The notes under the pieces were generated by a model that worked only from the letters and a program-made list of their open reading frames with translations, was not told where the DNA came from and made no database searches. Of a stretch of 64,000 bases of DNA, positions 8,694 to 17,514 are shown in pieces. The stretch covers positions 1-64,000 of the forward strand of contig NZ_JAKWFK010000001.1 of the NCBI RefSeq assembly GCF_029522115.1, read 5' to 3'. A program made the translations under genes and the position numbers. The number at the start of each line of letters is the position of its first letter. Position 1 is the first letter of the stretch. Origin of the DNA: Trinickia sp. Y13 (GTDB lineage Bacteria > Pseudomonadota > Gammaproteobacteria > Burkholderiales > Burkholderiaceae).

Positions 8694-9902
8694 TCAGAGG
8701 TCAAGGATCGCTTTCGCGATGATGTTCTTTTGAATCTCGTTCGATCCGCCGAAGATCGACAGCTTGTAGTTGTTGAAGTCGCTTTTCGCGGCGTCGGGCG
8801 CATCGAACGGGCCGAGCGGCTCGCCGTCGTATCCCTCGTCGAACGCCTCGTCGATGAACGGCTGGGCGTAGGGACCCAGTGCGCGCCGCATCAAGCCCGC
8901 GATTTCCTGGCGAATCTGCGTGCCGCGCACCTTCAGCATGGAGCTTTGCGCGCCCGGCGCGCCGCCGCCCGCGGCGGCAGCGATCGTGCGTAGATTGGTC
9001 GTGCGCATGTTCTCCAAGTCGATCGCCACGCGCGCCATGCGCGCTGCAAACAGCGGGTCTTCGGCCAGCGGGCGCCCGCGATGCATGATCGCCGCTGCGG
9101 CTTGCTCGAGCCGCTCGAGCGCCGCCGTCGAAAACCCGATACCGGCGATATTGGTGCGTTCGTAAGTGAGCAGGTACTTCGCGTAGGTCCACCCGCGGTT
9201 CTCTTCGCCGACGAGGTTTTCCACGGGCACGCGCACATCGGTGAAAAATACCTCGTTGACTTCGTGCTCGCCATCGAGCGTGACGATGGGACGCACTTCG
9301 ATGCCCGGCGTGCTCATGTCGATCAGCAAGAAGCTGATGCCTTCCTGCTTGCGCACGTCGGTAGCCGTGCGCACGAGGCAGAACATCATGTTGGCGTAGT
9401 GGCCGAGCGTGGTCCACGTCTTCTGGCCGTTGACCACATAGTGTTCGCCGCGCTCGTCCGCCTTTCGTTGCGCGCGCGTGGACAGCGATGCGAGATCCGA
9501 GCCTGCGCCCGGTTCGGAATAGCCCTGGCACCACCAGTGGCTGCCGTCGAGAATGCGGGGCAGGAAGCGGCGTTTTTGCGCTTCGTTGCCGTACTTGATC
9601 AACACGGGGCCGAGCATGTTCACGCCGAACGGCACGATGCGCGGCGCCCCCGCCAGTGCGCATTCGTTATCGAAGATGAAGCGCTCGACCGCGCTCCAAC
9701 CGGTGCCCCCATGCTCGCGCGGCCAGTGGCTCGCGAGCCAGCCGCGCTCGTTCAGAATGGCATGCCACTGCGCCATGTCCTCACGCGTGAGCCGTAGCCC
9801 ATGCTTGGCTTTATGAGCGATGCGCGCCGGCAGCCGTTCGTCGAGAAAACGCCGGACATCGGCACGAAACGCCTCTTCTTCGGCCGTGAAACTCAGATCC
9901 AT
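8694..9902 (-). CDS. Acyl-CoA dehydrogenase, large-subunit type (PimC-like)
   Basis: 402 aa. It shows WLASHWPREHGGTGW, the FAD/substrate signature WWCQGYSEPGAGSDLASL, YVVNGQKTWTT and the C-terminal FGGSNEIQKNIIAKAILDL. The GSDLA and GGSNEIQ motifs are the standard FAD-binding signatures of the family. The ATG at 9902 has GAGAGGG upstream; a longer reading from 9968 lacks support. It is the second gene of the acyl-CoA operon and likely acts with the smaller dehydrogenase that follows. The tail GGSNEIQKNIIA rather than GTxEI is typical of the PimC/IBR3-like branch. Confidence 0.92.
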   Translation of the reverse strand: MDLSFTAEEEAFRADVRRFLDERLPARIAHKAKHGLRLTREDMAQWHAILNERGWLASHWPREHGGTGWSAVERFIFDNECALAGAPRIVPFGVNMLGPVLIKYGNEAQKRRFLPRILDGSHWWCQGYSEPGAGSDLASLSTRAQRKADERGEHYVVNGQKTWTTLGHYANMMFCLVRTATDVRKQEGISFLLIDMSTPGIEVRPIVTLDGEHEVNEVFFTDVRVPVENLVGEENRGWTYAKYLLTYERTNIAGIGFSTAALERLEQAAAAIMHRGRPLAEDPLFAARMARVAIDLENMRTTNLRTIAAAAGGGAPGAQSSMLKVRGTQIRQEIAGLMRRALGPYAQPFIDEAFDEGYDGEPLGPFDAPDAAKSDFNNYKLSIFGGSNEIQKNIIAKAILDL

Positions 9903-10001
9903 CGGTTCGCCCTCTCGGGTGGTCGGTTGATGGGCCTGCCTCGTCACTTCATGCACAGCGCCGGGCAAGGCACGTTCGCAAGCACGGGCATCAGCGCAAG
10001 G

Positions 10002-12131
10002 CTAGGACGCCGCTGCGTTCAAGCTCGAAAAATCGGCGCCGCGTGCGACGAGTTCGACGATGAGCGGTGAAGGTCGCCAGAAGAATGGGTCCTCCTGCTG
10101 CAAACGTTCGAGCTCCACGAGCACGTTCGGCAACCCGAGCATGTCGGCGTACTTCATCGGACCGCCGCGATAACGCGGAAAGCCGTAGCCATAGATGAGC
10201 GCGATGTCGACATCGAGCGGACGCAGCGCGATGCCTTCGCGCACGACGTTCGCCGCTTCGTTGATGACGGCGCACATGAGGCGACGCACGATTTCTTCAT
10301 CGGTGAAACTACGCGGTGAGACGCCGGCGCGCAAGCGCTCGGCTTCGACGATCGCTTCCACTTCGGGGTCGGGCGTGCCGGTTCGCGCGCCCGGCTCGTA
10401 GTGGTAAAAGCCTCGGCCCGTCTTTTGGCCGAACCAGCCGCGCTCGCAAAGGCGGTCGGCGATTTGCACGTAGCGCATGCGCGGATCGCGCGTCGGCGCG
10501 CGCCGCTTGCGCGCCGCCCAACCGATATCGCCGCCCGCGAGATCGACCACTTGGTACGGTCCCATCGGATAGCCGAACTCGCGCATGGCGTGGTCGATTT
10601 GATAGGGCGACGCGCCGTCTTCCATCAGATAGTCGGCGGCGGTGCGATAGACGGCAAGCAGGCGGTTGCCGATGAAGCCGTCGCACACCCCAGCGCGCAC
10701 GGGCACTTTGCGCAGTTGCTTGGCCAGTTCGAATGCCGTGGCGACGACGTCGGGGCCGACGCGCCCCGGCACGACGATCTCGAGCAGCCTCATGACGTTG
10801 GCCGGCGAGAAGAAGTGCAGGCCGATCACGTCGGCCGGACGCGAAGTGGTAGCGGCGATGTCGTCGATGTCGAGGTAGGACGTATTCGTCGCGAGGACGG
10901 CGCCAGGCTTGCATACGCGATCGAGCTCGGCGAACACGGCCTTCTTGACCGCCATGTCCTCGAACACGGCTTCGATCACCAGATCGACGTTAGCGAGTGC
11001 GTCGTACGACGTGCTGCCGGTGAAGCGCGCCAGCGCGGCGGCCTTGGCGTCGCTGCTCATGCGGCCCTTCGCGACGAGGCCTTCATAGACCCGTTCGACA
11101 TGTGAGCGGCCGCGCGCGAGCGCTTCGTCGTCGCGCTCGATCATCGTGACGGGCAAGCCCGCGTCGAGCACCGCGACGGCGATGCCCGCGCCCATCGTGC
11201 CGCCGCCGACCACGCCGATTGTCGCGACGGGCCGCGGCCTGGCCGCCTTGGTCTCCGGCGCTTTCGCCACTTCGCGTTCGGCGAAGAAGGCATGCACGAG
11301 CCCGGCGCGCTGCGGGCTTTCGAGGCATTCGACGAACAGCTTGCGCTCGAGCGCGAGACCTTCGTCGAACGGCATGGCGAGGGCGGCTTCGACAGCTTCG
11401 ACGATCTTCAGCGGTGAAAACAGGCCACGTTGGCGCGCGGCCGTGCTCTTGCGCGCGGCCTCGATGGCGCTGCGGCTAGCCTCGGCGCCTTCGTTCGCGA
11501 GCGCAGTGGCGGCGCGCGTCGGGCGCACGCCCGCATGCGAGGCGAGCAACTCGCGCGCATAAGCGAGCCCTTCGCCGAGGACGTCGTCGGTGGCGCCGAG
11601 GCGATCGGCCAAGCCCAGCGATACGGCTTCTTCAGCCGGAACATGGCGGCCAGAGAGCATCAGATCGAGGGCGGGTGCGGCGCCGATCAACCGGGGCGTG
11701 CGCTGCGTGCCGCCTGCGCCCGGCAGCAGGCCGAGCTGCACTTCGGGCAAACCGAGTTTTGCACCGCGCACGACGAGGCGGTAATGGGCGGCGAGCGCGA
11801 TTTCCAAACCTCCGCCGAGCGCGGCGCCGTGGATGGCGGCCACGACGGGCTTCGTGCTTGCCTCGATGCGGTTGCACACGCTGGGCAGCGACGGCTGCTG
11901 CGGGGACTTGCCGAACTCGCGAATATCGGCGCCGGCGATGAAATTGCGGCCCGCGCCGACGATCAGCACCGCGGCCACGGCCGCATCGGCCTGCGCGGCG
12001 TCGATGGCTTCGAGCAAGCCGCGCCGAACGTCGACGCCGAGCGCGTTCACGGGGGGATGATCGATGCTGACCACGAGCACATTGCCGTGCAGGGAGCGGG
12101 AGACGACGGGGGGAGAATTCGAGGCGGTCAT
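10002..12131 (-). CDS. Bifunctional enoyl-CoA hydratase / 3-hydroxyacyl-CoA dehydrogenase (FadB/PimF type)
   Basis: 709 aa. The N-terminal crotonase domain (about 1-190) has IDHPPVNALG and the oxyanion-hole segment GRNFIAGADIREFG. A linker is followed by the NAD-binding domain (VVGGGTMGAGIAVAVLDAGL), ATNTSYLDI, GLHFFSPANVMRLLE and GVCDGFIGNR, then the C-terminal 3HCDH domain duplicated as in FadB. It hydrates the enoyl-CoA made by the dehydrogenases and oxidises the 3-hydroxyacyl-CoA. The start at 12131 is chosen because a longer reading would run through the operator region and into the divergent LysR gene; no strong ribosome binding site is visible. First gene of the operon. Confidence 0.94.
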   Translation of the reverse strand: MTASNSPPVVSRSLHGNVLVVSIDHPPVNALGVDVRRGLLEAIDAAQADAAVAAVLIVGAGRNFIAGADIREFGKSPQQPSLPSVCNRIEASTKPVVAAIHGAALGGGLEIALAAHYRLVVRGAKLGLPEVQLGLLPGAGGTQRTPRLIGAAPALDLMLSGRHVPAEEAVSLGLADRLGATDDVLGEGLAYARELLASHAGVRPTRAATALANEGAEASRSAIEAARKSTAARQRGLFSPLKIVEAVEAALAMPFDEGLALERKLFVECLESPQRAGLVHAFFAEREVAKAPETKAARPRPVATIGVVGGGTMGAGIAVAVLDAGLPVTMIERDDEALARGRSHVERVYEGLVAKGRMSSDAKAAALARFTGSTSYDALANVDLVIEAVFEDMAVKKAVFAELDRVCKPGAVLATNTSYLDIDDIAATTSRPADVIGLHFFSPANVMRLLEIVVPGRVGPDVVATAFELAKQLRKVPVRAGVCDGFIGNRLLAVYRTAADYLMEDGASPYQIDHAMREFGYPMGPYQVVDLAGGDIGWAARKRRAPTRDPRMRYVQIADRLCERGWFGQKTGRGFYHYEPGARTGTPDPEVEAIVEAERLRAGVSPRSFTDEEIVRRLMCAVINEAANVVREGIALRPLDVDIALIYGYGFPRYRGGPMKYADMLGLPNVLVELERLQQEDPFFWRPSPLIVELVARGADFSSLNAAAS

Positions 12132-12187
12132 GGGCGGGGCGGGACTCGATGGTGACGGTACCCCGATTGTCGAGGGGATAGCCGCAA

Positions 12188-12233
12188 TTGACAATCCAAG
12201 CATCGGTTGACAGACTGTCAAATCATATTTGAC
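12188..12233. promoter_or_regulatory. Candidate LysR operator cluster in the divergent promoter
   Basis: TTGACA-GAC-TGTCAA (12207-12221) is a perfect 6-bp inverted repeat. Further TTGAC half-sites occur at 12188-12192 and 12229-12233, spaced 19 and 22 bp from the central one, roughly two helical turns. This fits a LysR-type tetramer contacting recognition and activation sites between the acyl-CoA operon and the LysR gene. The repeats are seen; the assignment to this LysR is inferred. Confidence 0.6.
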
Positions 12234-12275
12234 GATGTAACGATCCTCCTTGACCGACAAGCTCGCGGAAGCTGC

Positions 12276-13178
12276 GTGGACCTGAATTCTCTTTCTCTGC
12301 TGGTCGAAATTCTCGAAGCCGGTAATCTGAGCGAGGCGGCGCGCAGGCTGAAGATGACCCGTGCCAACGTCAGCTATCACCTGAATCAGTTCGAGCGCAC
12401 GCTCGGGCTGCAACTCGTGCGCCGCACGACGCGCCGCGTCGAGCCGACCGAAGCGGGACTGCGCCTAGTCGAGCATGGCCGTGCGATCCGGCGCGCGCTC
12501 GAAGCGGCGCAGGAGACGGTGGAAACGCTCGGCCGCACGCTGCAGGGCCGGGTGCGGCTGTCGGTGCCCAGCGGCTACGGCCAACTGGTGATGGCCGATT
12601 GGTTGCTCGAATTCAAGCGGTTGCATCCAGGCATCGTGCTGGACGTCGTGTTCGAAAACCGTGTGGAAGACTTGCTTCGCGATGAAGTCGATATTGCAGT
12701 GCGTGTGATGTCGGAGCCGCCGCAGAACCTCGTGGCGCGCGACATGGGCGCCGTGCGTTATGTCGCCTGCGCATCCAAGGCTTACGCGAGCGAGCATGGT
12801 TTGCCGACCCAACTCGCCGCGCTCGGCACGACGCCGCTCATCACGGCGACGGTGGTCGGGCGGCAATTGCGCGTGGCGGCCTACCTGGGCGATGAGCGGC
12901 ACGAGGTCCTGCTCGAGCCCACCCTGATCTCCGAAAACTTTCTATTTTTGAGGCAGGCGGTGCGCGCGGGCCTGGGCGTGGGCATCGTGCCCGATTATGT
13001 CGTGCAGGACGACATTCGCCGCGGCGACGTCGTGACGACGCTCGACGAGTGGCGGCTCAGCATCTTCGGCACGCGCATGTATCTGCTGTACATGCCGGAT
13101 CGGCATCAGACGCGGGCGGCGGCGACCTTTATCGACTTCATCCTCGCGCAAGCAAAAAAATCGGGGCGGACGCAGTAA
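12276..13178 (+). CDS. LysR-family regulator of the acyl-CoA operon
   Basis: 300 aa from GTG at 12276, with GGAA upstream. An in-frame TTG at 12207 is rejected because it lies in the palindromic operator. The N-terminal winged HTH (LLVEILEAGNLSEAARRLKM, then SYHLNQFERTLGLQLVRRTT) is followed by a periplasmic-binding-protein-like effector domain. It is of the CrgA-like subgroup, in which the effector domain opens with GRVRLSVPSGYGQL. Divergent from the hydratase/dehydrogenase gene, it probably senses an intermediate of that pathway. Confidence 0.92.
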   Translation: MDLNSLSLLVEILEAGNLSEAARRLKMTRANVSYHLNQFERTLGLQLVRRTTRRVEPTEAGLRLVEHGRAIRRALEAAQETVETLGRTLQGRVRLSVPSGYGQLVMADWLLEFKRLHPGIVLDVVFENRVEDLLRDEVDIAVRVMSEPPQNLVARDMGAVRYVACASKAYASEHGLPTQLAALGTTPLITATVVGRQLRVAAYLGDERHEVLLEPTLISENFLFLRQAVRAGLGVGIVPDYVVQDDIRRGDVVTTLDEWRLSIFGTRMYLLYMPDRHQTRAAATFIDFILAQAKKSGRTQ

Positions 13179-13189
13179 GGATCCGCCCC
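13153..13189 (-). terminator. Terminator at the convergent LysR/CsbD end
   Basis: A perfect 8-bp stem (GGGGCGGA / TCCGCCCC) overlaps the LysR stop. Read on the minus strand it is followed by GATTTTTTTGC, a strong T-run, so it best terminates transcripts coming from csbD. On the plus strand no T-run follows. Confidence 0.75.
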
Positions 13190-13247
13190 CTTGGCTCGGC
13201 CCGTCGCTTCCTATCGCGAGGGCCGTGCGCTAGCGCTTGGCTTAGGC

Positions 13248-13454
13248 CTAGTGATGCTTCCTCGCCTCGCGTTCGCGCTCGAGTTCATCCTTCACATCTT
13301 CCTTGGCATCGCCGTAGCCCTTGCGGATCTCGCCCGCCGCTTCTTGGAGATCGCCCTTGGCTTGGCGTGCTGGATCGTTCGTCACATTGCCGACGGCTTG
13401 ATTGACCTTGCCCTTCGCCTTTTCCGTGACGCCCTTCACTTGGTCCTTGTTCAT
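13248..13454 (-). CDS. CsbD-family stress protein
   Basis: 68 aa. It opens with MNKDQVKGVTEKAKGKVNQA and has the CsbD pattern of lysine/glutamate-rich amphipathic helix (GDLQEAAGEIRKGYGDAKEDV). Members are small, very hydrophilic general-stress proteins of unknown mechanism. AAGGAGA lies 8 nt upstream of the ATG. It appears to be a monocistronic unit between a LysR gene and the penicillin-binding protein gene. Confidence 0.92.
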   Translation of the reverse strand: MNKDQVKGVTEKAKGKVNQAVGNVTNDPARQAKGDLQEAAGEIRKGYGDAKEDVKDELEREREARKHH

Positions 13455-13597
13455 CTAATCTCTCCTTGGTTGCGGTGTGCCGCATATGCGACATCTTCCT
13501 AGCCGCAACGCGCGTGCCCGTCCCGCCCCCTCGGCTTGGGGACGGAGCACGATATCGGTGGCGCACGTGCGTGCGCGTTCGGCTGAACGAAGGCGTG

Positions 13598-16500
13598 TCA
13601 GAAGGAGGGCGTCGCTTCGGGAGCGGCCGGCGTCAAGGCGTCGGCCTTCTCGTTCGCCGCCTTCATTTGCGTATCGTCTGCCGCGAGAACCGGGGCCAGC
13701 GCGGGCCCAAGCGATTTGAGCAATTGCACCGCCATCGCGCTGGTGTAGTCATAGCGCGCGGCATAGGGCTCGTGCGCGTACGCCGTTAGCGTGCCGTAGA
13801 AGCGGTCGCCGACGACGAACACGAACGTGGCCGTGCGGTTGACCTTGCGCGATTCGATGAGCCGTGCGCCGCGCGCATAGACCTCGAAGCGTTGGTCTCC
13901 GGTACCGGTCTTGCCGTAGACCTCGAGCGTGCGCCCATCGCCGAGCGGCAACCCCGTGGCGAGGCGCCCGCCGGTGCCGCCTTGCACGACTTGGTGCAAG
14001 AGCCGGCGTGCGACGGCCACGATCTCGGGCGAGATGACTTCGTTGCCCGCGCTCGGCGCGTGGGCGAAATGCGTTTCGAATGGCGTGCCCGCCGCGAACG
14101 CGAGCCTGTCGATGCTTTGCGGGCGGCGCATCTTGCCGTCGTCGGCGACGATGCCCATCAAGCGCGCGAGCGCGTCGGGTCGATCGCCCGAAGCGCCGAT
14201 CGCGGCCGCATAGGAGGGCGTGACCGTCTCGAATGGATAGCCGAGCGCGTGCCAGGACTTGCTGATAGCGGCATACGCCTGCAACTCGACCATGCGGCGA
14301 ATGCGGCGGTCCTGCGTTAGGTGGTGCCGCGTTTTGAACAGCCACGTGTACGACGTGAGGCGTGCGTCGCGGCTCGCCTCGCGCAACTGCGCCTCGGTGG
14401 CGTCGGGATGCTGGCGCAAATAGGCGAGCATCCACAGCGCGATCGGGTGAACGCCCGAAATGTAGCCGCGATCGTTCAAGTTGAACTTATCGATGCCGTA
14501 CTTCGTATAGAGCTTGGCGAGATCCTCGTCGGAGAGCGAAGCGCTCGGCGTGTGCGCGAGCGCGGCGCGCATGCGGGCGGCGAACCACGGCAATGGCGCA
14601 TTGGGCGCGATGCTGCGCAGCGCCGTAGCGAGCTTCGGCGGGCTCTTGCGCATGTCCGCGATCAGCGCGTCGAGCGCATCGTCGGGCGCTTTGTCGCGGT
14701 ATTTCACGTAGAACCGGTGCAGGTAGACGAGGCTTTCCTGATCGGCGAACTGTACGAGATAGCGATGACGGAGCGCAGGATCGTCGAACCAATGCGCGGA
14801 AGGCCCGGCCGATTCGACCATCTCGTAATGGACGATGTCGCGCATGAGCCGCACGAACACGAGATTGACCGAATGCTGGAACGCTTCGCGCACCGTGAGA
14901 ATGCGTCCGTTCTCGGCTTTGTCGAAGTTCGTGAATACCTGTGCACCTCCGCCGGTGTAGAAGGTTTCCCCGGGGTTTGCCGAATACTTGCGCTCGACGG
15001 CCGCATCGAGCATGGCGGGAAGCGAGTGATCTTTCGCGTCGGCGAGGTAGTCGCGCGCCCAGCGCGAGAGACCATCGAGCGGGTCGACGCTCGTGCGCTT
15101 CAGTTGCTCGCGGCTCAGGGAGGCATACCGGTCGTGCAGCGTCGAGACGATTTGCAGATAGGTAATCAGCGTGCGCAGTTTCGCCGTGGAGCCGAGGTTC
15201 AAACGCGCGCCGCTGTTGATGTCGAACGGTTGATTCACACTGTCCGTTTGCACGCGCACGACGTCGGCGCCGCTCTTGTGTTCGAACAAGATGAAGCTAA
15301 AGGATATTTTCGAAGGGTCGTCGCCGGGCCGCAGCATCTCGTAGCCATACAGGCCGGCCGCCTTGGCGCCTTCGACGGTGGCCGCTTGCGCGAGGCGCTC
15401 GCTGACGGCGCGTTGGACCGCATCGTTCAGCGTCGAATGCACGGTGAGGTCGAGCCGATCGAGATCGTAGAAGCTTGCAACGCCGAGCGCTCGTTGCAAC
15501 TGCGACCGCACGAGCGTGACGGCCTTGCGGGCGACGAACGATACCGCCGGAGCAGGCGGCGCGGCCTTGTGCATTTGCAGCGAGGCGGCCAGGGCGGCGT
15601 CGCGCAAGGGCGCCGAAATCACGCCGTTGGCGGCGAGCACGCGGATGTAGCTGTCGGTCAACCCTTCGAGCGCAGGCCGATTGCGCACGAGGTAGTACGA
15701 CGGCGCGCGCTGCGCGATCAGAAGCGAGAGCACCTGCTTGAATGCGAGCGCTTCGTCTGCGAGGACGCCCGGCGCCATCGGCCCGTTGCCCGTTTCGGTG
15801 CCCGCTTGCGAGAGCAGATGATTGACTTGCGCAAAGTCGCGTCCGTACCAAGCGGCCAGCCCGTCGCCGATCCCCTCCACTTCGCCGATGCCCGGCTGCG
15901 CTGCGAGCGGCACCGTGTTCAGGTAGTGAACGACGATTAACTTGCGTGCCGCCATCGTGTTTTCCCCGCCGAGATAGGCGCGGACCGATGCCGATGCGAT
16001 TTGTCGCAGCTTTTCCGGAGGGGTGGCGGTGCGCCCGCCGGGGGAGTGGCGGAATTTTTCGGTTTGCGTGGCGAGCGTGCTCCCGCCTGGCGTGTGTTGG
16101 TGGCGATTGACGAGGCGCAGCGCTTGGTCCCATAGGGCTCGGCCGAAACGGCCCCAGTCGATGGCCGGGTTGCGGTCGGGCTCGTTCGCATCGAGCAGGT
16201 AGCGGTCTTCGATGAACGTCAGCGCTCCCACGACGATCGGGGGAATCGAATCGTAATCGGCGTACGCGAGCGCCGGGTAGCGCGCGCTAAATAGCGGCAC
16301 GCCCGCCTCGTCGAACAATCGCAACCCCGCCTGGTCCTTTTCCGCATAGGGAATGAACAGGCCTCGATCGGCCAGCGACTTCATCATCGACGAATCGCGC
16401 GCTTGGCGCGTGACCGCAAAGCCGCGCGCGCGCAGTCGCGCTTCGAAATCGGGCAGCCGTGCATAGCCTAGGCGCCAGTCGTAAGGGCCGCCGGGTGCGG

Positions 16501-16729
16501 GGAATAAAACGCTGTCGCTTTGGCCGGATGCAACTGAAAACGATACCTGCCGGCCAATATTCGCGAAATAGCGCGCTTGCAGCCGAGAAGTCTGCATTTC
16601 CACCGAAACCAAGTAGGCGAGGACGCCGACGAGTGCGGCTAGGCCCACGAAGGCGAGCCACTTCCATCGCGCGCCCGGCGACATCGTGGCGATGTAGCGC
16701 AAGGGAAGGCGGGCGAGTGGGCGATTCAT
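13598..16729 (-). CDS. Large class A penicillin-binding protein (GT51 transglycosylase / transpeptidase)
   Basis: 1043 aa. One N-terminal membrane anchor (about 23-45), then a glycosyltransferase-51 domain with catalytic E174-D175 in IEDRY and GGSTLATQTEKF. A transpeptidase domain follows, with S514-T-A-K517, S620-V-N622 and K940-T-G, all three active-site motifs of penicillin-binding proteins. It would polymerise and cross-link peptidoglycan on the outer face of the membrane. It is longer than E. coli PBP1a/1b, with inserts between the SxN and KTG motifs. Where GT51 enzymes carry the second catalytic Glu (motif RKxxE) this protein reads KLRQIA, with Gln243. GGGAG precedes the ATG by 7 nt. 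Confidence 0.9.
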   Translation of the reverse strand: MNRPLARLPLRYIATMSPGARWKWLAFVGLAALVGVLAYLVSVEMQTSRLQARYFANIGRQVSFSVASGQSDSVLFPAPGGPYDWRLGYARLPDFEARLRARGFAVTRQARDSSMMKSLADRGLFIPYAEKDQAGLRLFDEAGVPLFSARYPALAYADYDSIPPIVVGALTFIEDRYLLDANEPDRNPAIDWGRFGRALWDQALRLVNRHQHTPGGSTLATQTEKFRHSPGGRTATPPEKLRQIASASVRAYLGGENTMAARKLIVVHYLNTVPLAAQPGIGEVEGIGDGLAAWYGRDFAQVNHLLSQAGTETGNGPMAPGVLADEALAFKQVLSLLIAQRAPSYYLVRNRPALEGLTDSYIRVLAANGVISAPLRDAALAASLQMHKAAPPAPAVSFVARKAVTLVRSQLQRALGVASFYDLDRLDLTVHSTLNDAVQRAVSERLAQAATVEGAKAAGLYGYEMLRPGDDPSKISFSFILFEHKSGADVVRVQTDSVNQPFDINSGARLNLGSTAKLRTLITYLQIVSTLHDRYASLSREQLKRTSVDPLDGLSRWARDYLADAKDHSLPAMLDAAVERKYSANPGETFYTGGGAQVFTNFDKAENGRILTVREAFQHSVNLVFVRLMRDIVHYEMVESAGPSAHWFDDPALRHRYLVQFADQESLVYLHRFYVKYRDKAPDDALDALIADMRKSPPKLATALRSIAPNAPLPWFAARMRAALAHTPSASLSDEDLAKLYTKYGIDKFNLNDRGYISGVHPIALWMLAYLRQHPDATEAQLREASRDARLTSYTWLFKTRHHLTQDRRIRRMVELQAYAAISKSWHALGYPFETVTPSYAAAIGASGDRPDALARLMGIVADDGKMRRPQSIDRLAFAAGTPFETHFAHAPSAGNEVISPEIVAVARRLLHQVVQGGTGGRLATGLPLGDGRTLEVYGKTGTGDQRFEVYARGARLIESRKVNRTATFVFVVGDRFYGTLTAYAHEPYAARYDYTSAMAVQLLKSLGPALAPVLAADDTQMKAANEKADALTPAAPEATPSF

Positions 16730-17514
16730 GAGGAGGCTCCCTGGGCGGCGTCGCCTGGTGGCGCCTTATCGTTCGCCGCCGTCGCGACTCCCGCGTCGGT
16801 CCCGGCCGACGCGGCGGTCGCGCTGTGGCACGAGGGCGCGCTGACAACGCTCGTACTAGTGTAATCGTGCGCAGAACGCCTGTGCATAGCGGAATGTGTG
16901 GAGAAACGCACCGAACGCATCGTATTCGCGCCGCAGCCCTATGCCGGGTCTTCCCGGGGTGGAGAAGCAACCGGCACGCCTAGGGGACGGCGACGCTTCA
17001 GTCTTCTCCGCGGCGGGCCAACGCGTGCTTCCGGTTCGACGAGCCAAGCGCAGGCATCCGTGCGTGATTGCCGCATCGCCCGCGTAAATATGACGCCGAG
17101 ATTGACAGGGCTGATTATCGTTTCGGTATTAATTTCTTGGCAAAATCAGTTATTCGGTAACGAGCCTTACCTCGAATTTCCAATTACAAAAAATGTGCGA
17201 TGATCGTGTCGTTTAAATAGACGCTCGAGCGTCGACTTACGCATAGATGGATTCGGCAATAGCGAGGCGAGCAGTTGCGAATTAAATCGACTCGCTGCGC
17301 TCTTGGGAGCGGTCGAAGTTGCGGTCGTCGCATTGAAGTCTTTGCATCGAATCGAACAAGAGCCTTTGGCGTGCATCTCGTCGAGAGCCGCGGTCGGGTC
17401 GCGCCGTACCGGGGGAGGTGCATGCCGGGATGTCGATACTCCGGCCGCGGTGCGCGGCCGTTACGGCATCGCGCAGGTCGCTCGCATGGCTTGCGCGACG
17501 ACAAGGAGGCATAA
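16730..17514. other. 785-bp intergenic region between the PBP gene and luxR
   Basis: No convincing gene. The left part holds the PBP ribosome binding site and a 64-codon Ala/Ser-rich minus-strand frame (16726-16920) whose TGA overlaps the PBP ATG; it looks fortuitous. Bases about 17090-17220 are notably AT-rich. They contain TTGACA (17102-17107) followed 18-19 bp later by GTATTA/TATTAA, a possible promoter reading toward luxR with a leader of more than 350 nt. A perfect 14-bp palindrome, GACGCTCGAGCGTC, lies at 17220-17233. No classical lux box was seen. Confidence 0.5.

Noticed and set aside
12207-12275. N-terminal extension of the LysR gene from a TTG
   Set aside because: The TTG is part of the TTGACA-N3-TGTCAA operator, and the extra residues lie before the normal LysR N-terminus.
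14321-15940. Open frame of 539 codons on the plus strand
   Set aside because: Antisense to the penicillin-binding protein gene, whose active-site motifs are all in the other strand.
16726-16920. 64-codon minus-strand frame whose TGA overlaps the PBP start codon
   Set aside because: The ATGA overlap is suggestive, but the peptide is Ala/Ser/Thr-rich without features, and the PBP ATG has its own GGGAG; not listed as a gene.
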